This document shows positions 1-5,405 of a DNA stretch of 5,695 nucleotides, in pieces. The stretch is taken from positions 1 through 5,695 of the forward strand of contig CAYTLQ010000105.1 of the NCBI GenBank assembly GCA_964438715.1. Direction: 5' to 3'. This DNA is from CAYTLQ01 sp964438715. GTDB lineage: Bacteria; Bacteroidota; Ignavibacteria; Ignavibacteriales; Ignavibacteriaceae. Made by a program: the position numbers and the translations under genes. The notes under the pieces were generated by a model. It worked only from the letters and a program-made list of their open reading frames with translations. It did no database searches and was not told the DNA's origin. Positions within the stretch are counted from its first letter, which is position 1; each line of letters opens with the position of its first letter.

Positions 1-2
1 TG

Positions 3-87
3 TGTTTGTTAAACAAATTTACGGCTTTGGGTTAATTACCCGGCCTTTTCGGTGTGATGTTTTTTATCGTGTTGGACGGTTGTGAAC
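3..87. repeat. Diverged direct repeat, copy 1
   Basis: This stretch matches 2094-2179 over its whole length with scattered substitutions and small indels. Shared blocks are GTTAAACAA, TTTACGGC, TTGGGTTAA, TACCCGGCCTTTTCGG, TTTTTTATCG, TTGGACGG and a closing GAAC/GGAAC. It contains a small hairpin (GGGT-TAATT-ACCC) flanked by GGC/GCC and followed by TTTT on the plus strand, which resembles a weak terminator. It lies just downstream of the ATPase gene. Its identity is unknown; a dispersed intergenic repeat or the remnant of an insertion boundary are both possible. Confidence 0.7.
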
Positions 88-101
88 AGTAGAATTGCTG
101 A

Positions 102-1340
102 TCAGAAATGATGTATCGCGAAATTTGCTTTTTTCCATAAAGTCGGCCATTTCCAAACCGGCATTGCTTTTATCTTTTTCCCCGCAATACTAAACTCATC
201 TTCCTGACCGAGAGTGATAATCGCTCCTTCACTTAATTGCAGCTTGTCGAGAGCTATAACTAATCCCTGAAGTTCTCTGTTCAGATTGTCCTCATTTAAT
301 TGCCAGGCAACCTGCAAAGCAAAGAGATTCCCTTTTCCATCCCTAACTATGAAATCGCACTCTCTTTCATCATTAAAATAGAAAATATCTTTATAATTCC
401 TTCTCAATTGTAAATAGACTGCGTTTTCGAGTAACCTCCCTTTATCTGCGCTGAAGGAGGCAGTGTTAGAAGTAATCAATCCGGTGTCAACGCAATAGAT
501 CTTTTTGGGGGCGAGCAATCTTTTTTTGTAGGAGTAAGAAAACCGATGAACCGTAAAAAAGAGATAACTATCTTCGAGGTAGTTTATCATTGAAATAATG
601 GTATTAACTGAACCGGCTGAGAATATTTTTTTTAATGAGTTGAACGAATATTCTTTTCCAACATTAGTTGCCAGATACAGCGCTAACTCTCTGACTAATT
701 TTTCATCCCTCAACCCGTGGCGATATATCACATCACGAATAATAACATCCGTAAAAAGAGTCTGATGTATTTGCAATTCCCCTGTTTTAAGGTATTCGGG
801 AAAACCTCCTTTAAGCAGATATTCTTCATAACTCGATGCACTTTGTTCCCGATGAAAAAAATCACAGTACTCACTGAACGAGAACGGCAATAGTTCTGTA
901 TCAAGATGGCGTCCTGTCATCTTAGTTCCTAACTCCCTGCTTAATAATGATGCATTCGAACCGGTCAGCACAACTGTTTCACCACGGTCCACTAAAGTCC
1001 TGATATATTTCTCCCACTTTTGTACATTTTGGATTTCGTCAAAAAACCATATTGCACCCGATGAAGGACTAAAGATTTTTTCCAGCTTCCGGAAATCCTC
1101 AAGTTCAAAACCAGATAATCGGACATCTTCTAAGTTAATGTAGTTAAATTCACCCGATTCACCGATTAACTGACGCATAAGAGTGCTCTTGCCGCATCGC
1201 CTTATTCCGGATATCAGTGATGCAAAACCGGGCTTCAGAGTAACAGCTTTCAGCTTCTCCCTTTTAATTCCTTCCGGTTTTGCGAGGATTATCTTCTTCT
1301 GAGATTGAACCACTTCCGTAAGAGTTTGTATATCAATCAT
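102..1340 (-). CDS. ATP-binding protein, AAA_14/DUF4143 type
   Basis: A 412-residue cytoplasmic P-loop ATPase with no signal peptide or membrane segment. The Walker A motif is G45-IRRC-GKST (K51, S52), Walker B is AIWFFDE (D101, E102), and a sensor-like TGSN follows at 126-129 with the TGR motif (R144) and LPFSFSEY typical of this family. The C-terminal half (about 190-345) matches the DUF4143 pattern, with VDTGL near 284-288, LEN at 304-306, ECDF at 327-330 and QVAW at 343-346, an arrangement reminiscent of a PD-(D/E)xK nuclease fold with Gln in place of the usual Glu. The length is normal for the family, which is abundant in Bacteroidota and other anaerobes; its cellular role is not settled. 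The start is the ATG at 1338-1340, with an AAAAGG seven bases upstream. It stands alone and is transcribed away from the integrase. Two palindromes overlap its leader and may control it. Confidence 0.93.
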   Translation of the reverse strand: MIDIQTLTEVVQSQKKIILAKPEGIKREKLKAVTLKPGFASLISGIRRCGKSTLMRQLIGESGEFNYINLEDVRLSGFELEDFRKLEKIFSPSSGAIWFFDEIQNVQKWEKYIRTLVDRGETVVLTGSNASLLSRELGTKMTGRHLDTELLPFSFSEYCDFFHREQSASSYEEYLLKGGFPEYLKTGELQIHQTLFTDVIIRDVIYRHGLRDEKLVRELALYLATNVGKEYSFNSLKKIFSAGSVNTIISMINYLEDSYLFFTVHRFSYSYKKRLLAPKKIYCVDTGLITSNTASFSADKGRLLENAVYLQLRRNYKDIFYFNDERECDFIVRDGKGNLFALQVAWQLNEDNLNRELQGLVIALDKLQLSEGAIITLGQEDEFSIAGKKIKAMPVWKWPTLWKKANFAIHHF

Positions 1341-1349
1341 TTGGCAGCC

Positions 1350-1392
1350 TTTTCATTATCAATGAACAAATCTTTTCATTAGTAATGAACAA
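1350..1392 (-). promoter_or_regulatory. Tandem palindromic operator-like sites upstream of the ATPase gene
   Basis: Two 20-bp copies, 1350-1369 and 1373-1392, follow the plus-strand pattern TTTTCATTANNAATGAACAA and start 23 bp apart, about two helical turns. Each has a palindromic core: TTCATTAGTAATGAA in the distal copy is perfect around its central G, and TTCATTATCAATGAA in the proximal copy has a three-base centre. The proximal copy ends nine bases before the ATPase start codon and includes the probable ribosome binding site on the minus strand. The layout is that of a dimeric repressor site or a translational control element. No bound protein can be named. Confidence 0.55.
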
Positions 1393-1400
1393 CATAACTA
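1388..1400 (-). repeat. 13-bp inverted copy of the integron crossover sequence
   Basis: Read on the minus strand, this is TAGTTATGTTGTT, identical to 3418-3430, the junction where the first cassette begins. On the plus strand the same bases include AACAACATAAC, identical to the attC left core at 5149-5159. It lies 48 bases upstream of the ATPase start and points into that gene, so it mimics a cassette 5' boundary in the opposite orientation. No matching attC is visible after the ATPase stop within the window. A chance match in AT-rich DNA is possible. Confidence 0.4.
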
Positions 1401-1707
1401 ATTTTTCTTTTTCCTCCAAATTAATTGAGTGAATGACATTTGGGGCTTAGATTGATTTTAAGAACCAGAATACCCCCTGTTTTCGTGATAAAGAGGCAAG
1501 CGTCTGATCCGTCCGGAATCAAAATCAGATAATTTTTCCCCAATTTGTCGTCATTGCTGTCCAAAATAAAACGGAGTAAAGAAGAGATTCTTAAATATTA
1601 CGCTATTTTATCAGAAAACAGAAGTGGTTTCAGACAGTTTTCGGATCTATCCCCCACATCTGATAGAAAGTCAACTGCTCATTTTGTCGGATTTTCTCAT
1701 CCTGATG
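1393..1707. other. Intergenic region without a convincing gene
   Basis: No coding region can be supported here. A minus-strand promoter for the ATPase gene should lie near 1393-1430, but no clear consensus is seen; a TTTG followed 16 bases later by TAGTTATG loosely resembles the Bacteroidota -33/-7 pattern. A small imperfect hairpin (TGATCC...GGAATCA, 1505-1521) is followed by a short T run at 1532-1537. The right end, from 1707 down to 1630 on the minus strand, may hold the frayed C-terminal tail of the transposase remnant, since it reads a NEQLTF-like segment after the stop at 1708-1710. Confidence 0.5.
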
Positions 1708-2070
1708 CTAAAATGGGTTGTTTAACCTATACTCTAAATCTGTCTTTACAAACAGATTAATCCTCAGAAAACTAGTTACATCTGAGAGATTCCAATTGAA
1801 TTGAGCCTTTCCTTTAAGTTACTTAAGCAATAGTATCGTTATTAATGCTGTCCAAATCTGTATCCATATAGCATTCTCATTTGTACTTATATAAGAGTTG
1901 ATTTTCAGATGTTGTTTCAGTTCTTTGAAGAAAATCTCACTGCTCAGACGCTGTCTCAGATACTCCTTCCCTGATTCTTCTTCGGTAAGTTCGATTAATT
2001 CATCTTTTAAATTAAAAATTGAGCGTGCAAGTAAGAGCAGTATTTGAGAAAAAAGAGTTACAATTGCCAT
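1708..2070 (-). pseudogene. IS4-family transposase remnant (C-terminal end)
   Basis: The minus strand encodes EIFFKELKQHLKINSY, then STNENAIWIQIWTALI and LLLK, the conserved C-terminal signature of IS4-family (DDE) transposases, where FFKWIKQHLKI, GTSENAV and QIW are typical and the EIFF glutamate lies in the catalytic-E region. A TAA at 1819-1821 replaces the tyrosine codon expected in LLKY. The same frame then continues with LKGKAQFNWNLSDV, FLRINLF and DLEYRLNNPF before a TAG at 1708-1710, again as in the family, so the stop is a nonsense mutation in an old copy. Only about 80 residues remain recognisable. The N-terminal catalytic domain is absent, and residues encoded between about 1960 and 2070 do not resemble the family; the intact stretch begins at an ATG with a TAG two codons upstream. 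No terminal inverted repeats were found. Confidence 0.85.
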
Positions 2071-2093
2071 AGACTACATCGTACAATTTTATT

Positions 2094-2179
2094 TCTGTTA
2101 AACAATTTACGGCTTGGGTTAAATACCCGGCCTTTTCGGGGTAGTCCATTTTTTATCGTTTTTTGGACGGATGTGGAAC
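2094..2179. repeat. Diverged direct repeat, copy 2
   Basis: Partner of the repeat at 3-87 in the same orientation. It holds a GGGT-TAAAT-ACCC hairpin framed by GGC/GCC with TTTT after it. An alternative CCCG-GCCTTTT-CGGG hairpin shares the same CCC, so the two cannot form together. A further GTCCA...TGGAC pairing (2144-2168) is not kept in copy 1, so it is probably not functional. It ends about 96 bases before the integrase start and could serve as leader or insulator for intI. Its two copies bracket the ATPase gene and the transposase remnant. Confidence 0.7.
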
Positions 2180-2264
2180 TATGATTTTAAGAAACTACCA
2201 AATTTTAAATTTTAATTGTTGAATAACTAAAAATATTTTACTAAGTTCAAAACAGAAAACAAAT

Positions 2265-2278
2265 GGGACTCTTACTTG
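2265..2278 (+). promoter_or_regulatory. Weak ribosome binding site and TTG start of intI
   Basis: GGGA at 2265-2268 lies seven bases before a TTG start codon at 2276. An ATG at 2263 sits in another frame and gives only 27 codons, ending at 2344-2346. The integrase frame itself has no ATG until residue 62, inside the DNA-binding domain. This suggests weak initiation, keeping integrase levels low, or a small frameshift near the start; the sequence cannot separate the two. Confidence 0.45.
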
Positions 2279-3277
2279 ATAAGAGAGCAGCAAAATATTT
2301 CACCAACTCTCGAAACCCCACCAACACAAAAGCCAAATCTACCTGATTTGGTAAGAGCCGAACTACAAGTTAATCACTATAGCATTACAACCGAAAAAGC
2401 TTATGTTGGATGGATAAAAAGATTTATCCTTTACCACAACAAGCGACACCCAAATGAAATGGGCAAAGAAGAGATTCAGAATTTTATAAATAACCTTGCT
2501 ATGAATGATAATGTTTCCAGTTCAACTCAGAATCAGGCATTGCAGGCAATTCTGTTTTTATACAAAAGGATTTTGAAAAAAGATGTGGGTTGGTTAGATG
2601 ATATTCAACACGCTGCAAGAATTAAACACTTACCTGTTGTTTTCTCAAAAAAAGAAACGATAAAAATATTTGAACAATTGAGCGGTGTGCCAAAGTTAGT
2701 TGTAGCGTTACTTTATGGAGGAGGTTTACGATTAAACGAAGCATTAAATTTACGCATTAAAGACATTGATTTTGATTATCAGCAAATAGTTGTGCGTGAC
2801 GGGAAAGGAGAGAAAGACAGACATTCTATTTTACCCACTTCGATAATACCAGAATTGAAAAAGCATTTGAATGAAGTTTACAAACAGCATAAATCAGACT
2901 TATTAAAAAACACAGGGGAAACAATTCTTCCATACGCATTAGCAAAAAAATACCCTAACGCTGGAAAAGAGTTTGGATGGCAATACGCTTTTCCTGCCGA
3001 TAAATTTATTAAAGATAAAGAAACTGGATTAATTTATAGGTGGCATATTCACGAAAGCACGATCCAGAGAGCAGTAAAAGAAGCAATTAAAAAGGCAGGA
3101 ATAATTAAATCTGGTAGCCCGCATACTTTTCGTCATTCTTTTGCAACACATTTGCTTGAAAATGGTTATGATATTAGGACAATACAAGAACTTTTAGGGC
3201 ATCAGTCCGTAAAAACAACAATGATTTACACACATGTTTTGAATAGAGGACTGGGAGTAAAAAGTCCCTTAGACTGA
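2276..3277 (+). CDS. intI: Integron integrase IntI (tyrosine recombinase)
   Basis: A 333-residue site-specific recombinase that would insert and excise gene cassettes at attI and attC. The N-terminal SAM-like DNA-binding domain spans about 22-110 (HYSITTEKAYVGWIKRFI). The catalytic domain has R152 (GGGLRLNEAL), K177 (DGKGEK), H283 and R286 (PHTFRHSFATHLLENG), H309 (LLGHQS) and the nucleophile Y318 (TTMIYTHV). The added segment specific to IntI proteins, which recognises extrahelical attC bases, is clear at about 214-268: LPYALAKKYPNAGKEFGWQY, then FP, then HIHESTIQRAVK. The ending VLNRG..GVKSPLD is also diagnostic; the usual second Gly of NRGG is missing. Length is normal. The frame is open from 2231 but offers no ATG before the conserved domain, so TTG at 2276 with GGGA seven bases upstream is the likeliest start. 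The gene points towards the cassettes rather than away from them, as in Treponema denticola-type integrons. Confidence 0.96.
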   Translation: MIREQQNISPTLETPPTQKPNLPDLVRAELQVNHYSITTEKAYVGWIKRFILYHNKRHPNEMGKEEIQNFINNLAMNDNVSSSTQNQALQAILFLYKRILKKDVGWLDDIQHAARIKHLPVVFSKKETIKIFEQLSGVPKLVVALLYGGGLRLNEALNLRIKDIDFDYQQIVVRDGKGEKDRHSILPTSIIPELKKHLNEVYKQHKSDLLKNTGETILPYALAKKYPNAGKEFGWQYAFPADKFIKDKETGLIYRWHIHESTIQRAVKEAIKKAGIIKSGSPHTFRHSFATHLLENGYDIRTIQELLGHQSVKTTMIYTHVLNRGLGVKSPLD

Positions 3278-3349
3278 AAAACGAATGGAATGATATTATG
3301 CAGAGCCTATTTTTAAATATTGAAAAATTAAAAAGAAAACAAAATAAAC

Positions 3350-3387
3350 GGAATGATATACTGCAGCACCGTGCAGGATATCATTCC
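3350..3387 (+). repeat. Strong hairpin within the attI candidate
   Basis: The arms GGAATGATAT (3350-3359) and ATATCATTCC (3378-3387) are perfectly complementary. After one A/G mismatch, CTGCA (3361-3365) pairs with TGCAG (3372-3376), leaving a six-base loop. There is no T tract after it, so it is not a standard intrinsic terminator for intI. It competes with a second stem formed by 3357-3372 and 3400-3412. Confidence 0.8.
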
Positions 3388-3408
3388 AAAACAACTATAA
3401 CGGTGCAG

Positions 3409-3414
3409 TATAAT
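3409..3414 (+). promoter_or_regulatory. Possible cassette promoter -10 box
   Basis: TATAAT at 3409-3414 is an exact -10 hexamer placed so that transcription would start near the cassette crossover at 3421, about 30 bases before the lipoprotein start codon. No convincing -35 box lies 16-18 bases upstream, and Bacteroidota use a different promoter consensus, so this is only a candidate for the integron's Pc promoter. Confidence 0.25.
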
Positions 3415-3451
3415 TAATAGTTATGTTGTTTAAAATTTAACGGAGGTTAAA

Positions 3452-4528
3452 ATGAAAACAGTTCATAGTGCTACTTTCTTATCAATGATGATTATTTCTT
3501 TCTTTTTTTCTTCTTGCTCTGATGAAACAATTGTAGATTCAGTTGATAAGAAATATAAAATATCCAAAAGATTCGAAAAGATTAATTTGGATAGTATTAA
3601 AGGTGAAGTCGGTACATCTACATATATTGATTCATTATTAGGGATTGATGGTTATCCTTGTGGTGTCAAAGATGTAACCAGCTGGGCTTTGGATCATTAT
3701 GAAGCTCAAAGCGGCGTTATTGTTGGAATATGGCCGCATAACGCGCGTATGCAGAATTCAACTGAGATATCTAAACTAAAGAATAAGTATGGTTTTAACT
3801 ATATTCTTTTGGCGAGTGCATATGACCTGACAAAATTCAATCTGATTCTAAATTCTGGTTTTGCAAGAAACAATATAATGGCTCAAATCCTTCCAAATAA
3901 TTTCCAACAAAAGACCTATCAATATGGCAGTATTTACGCCTATTATGTTGATGAACCTAGTGAAAATGGTTATTCTATGGCTGGCATAAGAGATGCGATT
4001 AATAATAACGCACCTGGGTCTAAGTTAATAATTTCTGGTTATAAAAGAACATATGGATTAGATGGTTATGTTTCAACATCAGATGGCGTATTATTTAGCT
4101 CTTATAAGCATTGGTGGGAATGCCTACCTGGCGTCTGGTGTTCTTGGCCTGTAGATCCTGATCAAAGACCTGATTGGACAGATATGAAAAATCGATATGG
4201 AAACAAATCCTTTATGAATTGGGTTGGAGCTCATCAAGATTTATCTGAATATCCAGTATTATTAGGCCATTCAGCAAATTTAGGATTGCCCGGTGTGTGG
4301 TTATATCAATTAGAAGAAGTTGATAATAGTGAAGATAATATATTAAGTTTTTGTTACAATGCTTGGGCTAGTGGTTATTTACGCAGATTTGAAAGAAAAT
4401 ATATCTACGAATATAGATGCTCATATCCGAATCCTTGTGACTGCGATAGAAGTCTCCCAGATGGTTGGTATCTATATAAAATTTGGCCTATGAGTGATAT
4501 AAGGGAAGTATTTTATCAGCCTTATTAA
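3452..4528 (+). CDS. Cassette-encoded lipoprotein of unknown function
   Basis: A 358-residue protein not recognised from any named family. The N-terminus is a lipoprotein signal with lipobox FSSC and lipidated Cys22. The following Ser-Asp-Glu resembles the acidic lipoprotein export signal that places Bacteroidota lipoproteins on the cell surface. From about residue 88, strand-like and helix-like segments alternate roughly eight times (GVIVGIW, FNYILLA, NIMAQIL, IYAYYVDEP, KLIISGY, GVLFSSY, FMNWVGA, GVWLYQLEE), suggesting a TIM barrel of glycoside-hydrolase type. D167-E168 and E288-E289 at strand ends are candidate acidic active-site residues; this is inference. Seven further cysteines (70, 224, 230, 301, 323, 329, 331) and a Trp-rich stretch (WWECLPGVWCSW) suggest disulfides or a ligand surface. 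GGAGG five bases before the ATG supports the start. The next gene follows after 13 bases and is probably co-transcribed. Confidence 0.85.
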   Translation: MKTVHSATFLSMMIISFFFSSCSDETIVDSVDKKYKISKRFEKINLDSIKGEVGTSTYIDSLLGIDGYPCGVKDVTSWALDHYEAQSGVIVGIWPHNARMQNSTEISKLKNKYGFNYILLASAYDLTKFNLILNSGFARNNIMAQILPNNFQQKTYQYGSIYAYYVDEPSENGYSMAGIRDAINNNAPGSKLIISGYKRTYGLDGYVSTSDGVLFSSYKHWWECLPGVWCSWPVDPDQRPDWTDMKNRYGNKSFMNWVGAHQDLSEYPVLLGHSANLGLPGVWLYQLEEVDNSEDNILSFCYNAWASGYLRRFERKYIYEYRCSYPNPCDCDRSLPDGWYLYKIWPMSDIREVFYQPY

Positions 4529-4541
4529 GACGGAGGTTATT

Positions 4542-5147
4542 ATGCAATTTAAATATTACTTTTTATGCTTTATGCTAATAACAGATATTTTGTTTGCACA
4601 AGATATATTTATTGGTGGAAGTGGAACAATTGGGATTATTAATAACAATTCAAATACTGGTTTGGGTTTAGGTATTAATGGGGAATATCGTCCTGTTTCT
4701 GTACCATTTTCCTTTCGATTATCAGCGAAAGTTTATAATTCTGAATTTGATATTTCACAGTTATATTTGGTCACATATACTCATACATTAAAGACAGTAG
4801 ATTTCAATATCTTATATATTCCAATTAGGGGGATGATTCAACCATATTTTGGTTTTGGAATAGGTTATAATTTTATTAATTTAGATTTATCTGGTAATGT
4901 TAAAATAATTGATAATAAGCTCGCCAGATCGAAGAATCCAAAAGATACATTTAACTACAACTTTTTATTTGGTTCTAGTTTTATTTCTGAAAAAAGGCTA
5001 TCATTTTTTATTGAATTGCTTTATAGTATGATGGAATTAAAATATGAGGTTGAATTAGAAGATCAGTATGCAAATAAATCTTTTGTAAATTCTATCGTGT
5101 CTTTAAATAAACTACTAATAAATGCAGGAATTAGACTTAAAATTTAA
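4542..5147 (+). CDS. Cassette-encoded small outer-membrane beta-barrel protein
   Basis: A 201-residue protein with an N-terminal signal peptide (hydrophobic residues 5-19, probable cleavage FA|QD after residue 19, the Bacteroidota-type Ala|Gln site; Asp15 inside the hydrophobic stretch is unusual). The mature part is rich in Gly and aromatic residues and made of alternating-pattern strands: DIFIGGSGTIGII, GLGLGINGEY, FSFRLSAKVY, TVDFNILYIPI, IQPYFGFGIGYNFI, FNYNFLFGSSFI, LSFFIELLYSM and LLINAGIRLKI. This suggests an eight-strand barrel of the outer-membrane protein superfamily (OMP_b-brl-like) without a periplasmic domain. The fold call is moderately safe; the function is unknown. The ATG has GGAGG five bases upstream in a context nearly identical to that of the preceding lipoprotein gene. 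The attC core begins two bases after the stop codon, as usual for cassettes. It may partner the lipoprotein at the outer membrane. Confidence 0.85.
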   Translation: MQFKYYFLCFMLITDILFAQDIFIGGSGTIGIINNNSNTGLGLGINGEYRPVSVPFSFRLSAKVYNSEFDISQLYLVTYTHTLKTVDFNILYIPIRGMIQPYFGFGIGYNFINLDLSGNVKIIDNKLARSKNPKDTFNYNFLFGSSFISEKRLSFFIELLYSMMELKYEVELEDQYANKSFVNSIVSLNKLLINAGIRLKI

Positions 5148-5148
5148 A

Positions 5149-5230
5149 AACAACATAACCGCCAATCAACCCGCCCGCTTTTTCGCATTTTGCAGTTTCA
5201 ATACTTTTGGGTTGGTTGCTCCGTTACAAG
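5149..5230 (+). other. attC site of cassette 1
   Basis: The outer left core R'' is AACAACATAAC (5149-5159). The inner left arm CAATCAACCC (5163-5172) pairs with GGGTTGGTTG (5209-5218) over ten positions with one G-T wobble. A G-C pair at 5161/5221 and the C5159-G5223 pair continue the fold around unpaired spacer bases, leaving a 36-base terminal loop. The crossover is G5223^T5224. In the linear array the right core reads GTTACAA (from the next unit), two bases off GTTRRRY; in the excised circle it becomes GTTATGTTGTT, fully complementary to R''. Size and layout match known attC sites. Confidence 0.85.
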
Positions 5231-5287
5231 CTTGTTGTTCTAAGCAGTTCTATTAATTAACATTCTTGCAAACCGCACTTGCAGAGA

Positions 5288-5305
5288 ATCCGTCAGCTGA
5301 CGGAT
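5288..5305. repeat. Perfect 18-bp palindrome A
   Basis: ATCCGTCAGCTGACGGAT is a perfect palindrome. It differs from the palindrome at 5360-5375 by a compensated pair change (CA/TG against TA/TA around the central AGCT), the mark of a maintained dispersed palindromic element. Confidence 0.8.
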
Positions 5306-5359
5306 AAGTGTTTCATCGGGACTAAATCATTGGCTTTGTCGTTTTAATCTGCATTGCTG

Positions 5360-5375
5360 TCCGTTAGCTAACGGA
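5360..5375. repeat. Perfect 16-bp palindrome B
   Basis: TCCGTTAGCTAACGGA is a perfect palindrome and the sister of the one at 5288-5305. Its centre GTTAGCTAAC overlaps a core-like AGCTAAC that can pair with the downstream GTTAGGT, so it also forms the left arm of the hairpin at 5368-5405. Confidence 0.8.
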
Positions 5376-5405
5376 TGGGCGGCGGGTTAGCAGCCACACC
5401 GTTAG
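5368..5405 (+). repeat. Short attC-like hairpin at the third cassette boundary
   Basis: CTAACGG (5368-5374) pairs with CCGTTAG (5399-5405), and TG plus GGC (5376-5380) pair with GCC plus CA (5393-5398) around two unpaired adenines (5375 and 5396), giving 12 pairs and a 12-base loop. The right core GTTAGGT at 5401-5407 is a full match to GTTRRRY. The fold is shorter than usual attC sites, so it may be a degenerate or minimal site. Confidence 0.55.

Larger units (their letters stand above)
3278..3420 (+). other. Candidate attI recombination site
   Basis: This 143-bp gap separates the intI stop from the first cassette boundary (cut G3420^T3421), where attI must lie if this is the first cassette. 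It contains three copies of GGAATGATATNNTGCAG: direct at 3287-3303 and 3350-3366, and inverted at 3372-3387. An inverted partial copy (TGCAGTATA) is at 3404-3412. Repeated integrase-binding motifs beside a core site are the known architecture of attI. The final core reads GTTATGT, one base off the GTTRRRY consensus. It lies on the 3' side of intI, unlike class 1 integrons, which fits the reversed integrase. Some of this could instead be a decayed older attC. Confidence 0.55.
3421..5223 (+). mobile_element. Integron gene cassette 1 (two genes)
   Basis: The cassette is bounded by core sites G^TTATGT (3420/3421) and G^TTACAA (5223/5224). Integron cassettes circularise by joining their last G to their first bases. 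Doing so here forms GTTATGTTGTT, which is the perfect 11-bp complement of the attC left core AACAACATAAC at 5149-5159. That self-consistency fixes both ends and strongly supports a genuine cassette of 1803 bp. It is longer than most cassettes and carries two co-directional genes with a 13-base gap, each preceded by an almost identical ACGGAGGTTA ribosome binding region. Confidence 0.88.
5224..5401 (+). mobile_element. ORF-less 178-bp cassette-like segment
   Basis: This segment lies between two crossover-type positions (G5223^TT and G5401^TTAGGT) and contains no credible reading frame. It holds two related palindromes. The expected left core complementary to its own first bases (a CTTGTAAC-like motif) is absent, so it is either a decayed cassette or an insertion inside a larger attC. 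Supporting the second view, AACCCGCC (5168-5175) can pair with GGCGGGTT (5381-5388), so the outer ends 5149 and 5401 might once have been a single site. Confidence 0.45.

Noticed and set aside
1716..1726. GTTTAAC at 1720-1726 as an attC left core paired with GTTAAAC at 2097
   Set aside because: It lies inside the transposase remnant, encoding part of the conserved NNPF region, and no matching inner arms or short spacing exist.
1545..1760. A 71-codon plus-strand reading frame starting with TTG
   Set aside because: From 1708 on it runs antisense to the 3' part of the IS4 transposase remnant, has no ribosome binding site and shows no domain-like pattern.
1819..2070. The 83-codon minus-strand frame as an intact small protein gene
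   Set aside because: Its C-terminal half is the IS4 transposase signature, and homology continues past the stop for 36 codons, so it is a broken gene. The hydrophobic N-terminus is not evidence of a real membrane protein.
2144..2168. GTCCA...TGGAC hairpin in repeat copy 2 as a functional structure
   Set aside because: Only five pairs with a long loop, and the pairing is not kept in repeat copy 1.
3350..3387. Intrinsic terminator of intI
   Set aside because: The stem is strong, but the following bases are CAAAACAACT-like with no T tract, and the arms are part of a repeated motif, so a recombination-site role fits better.
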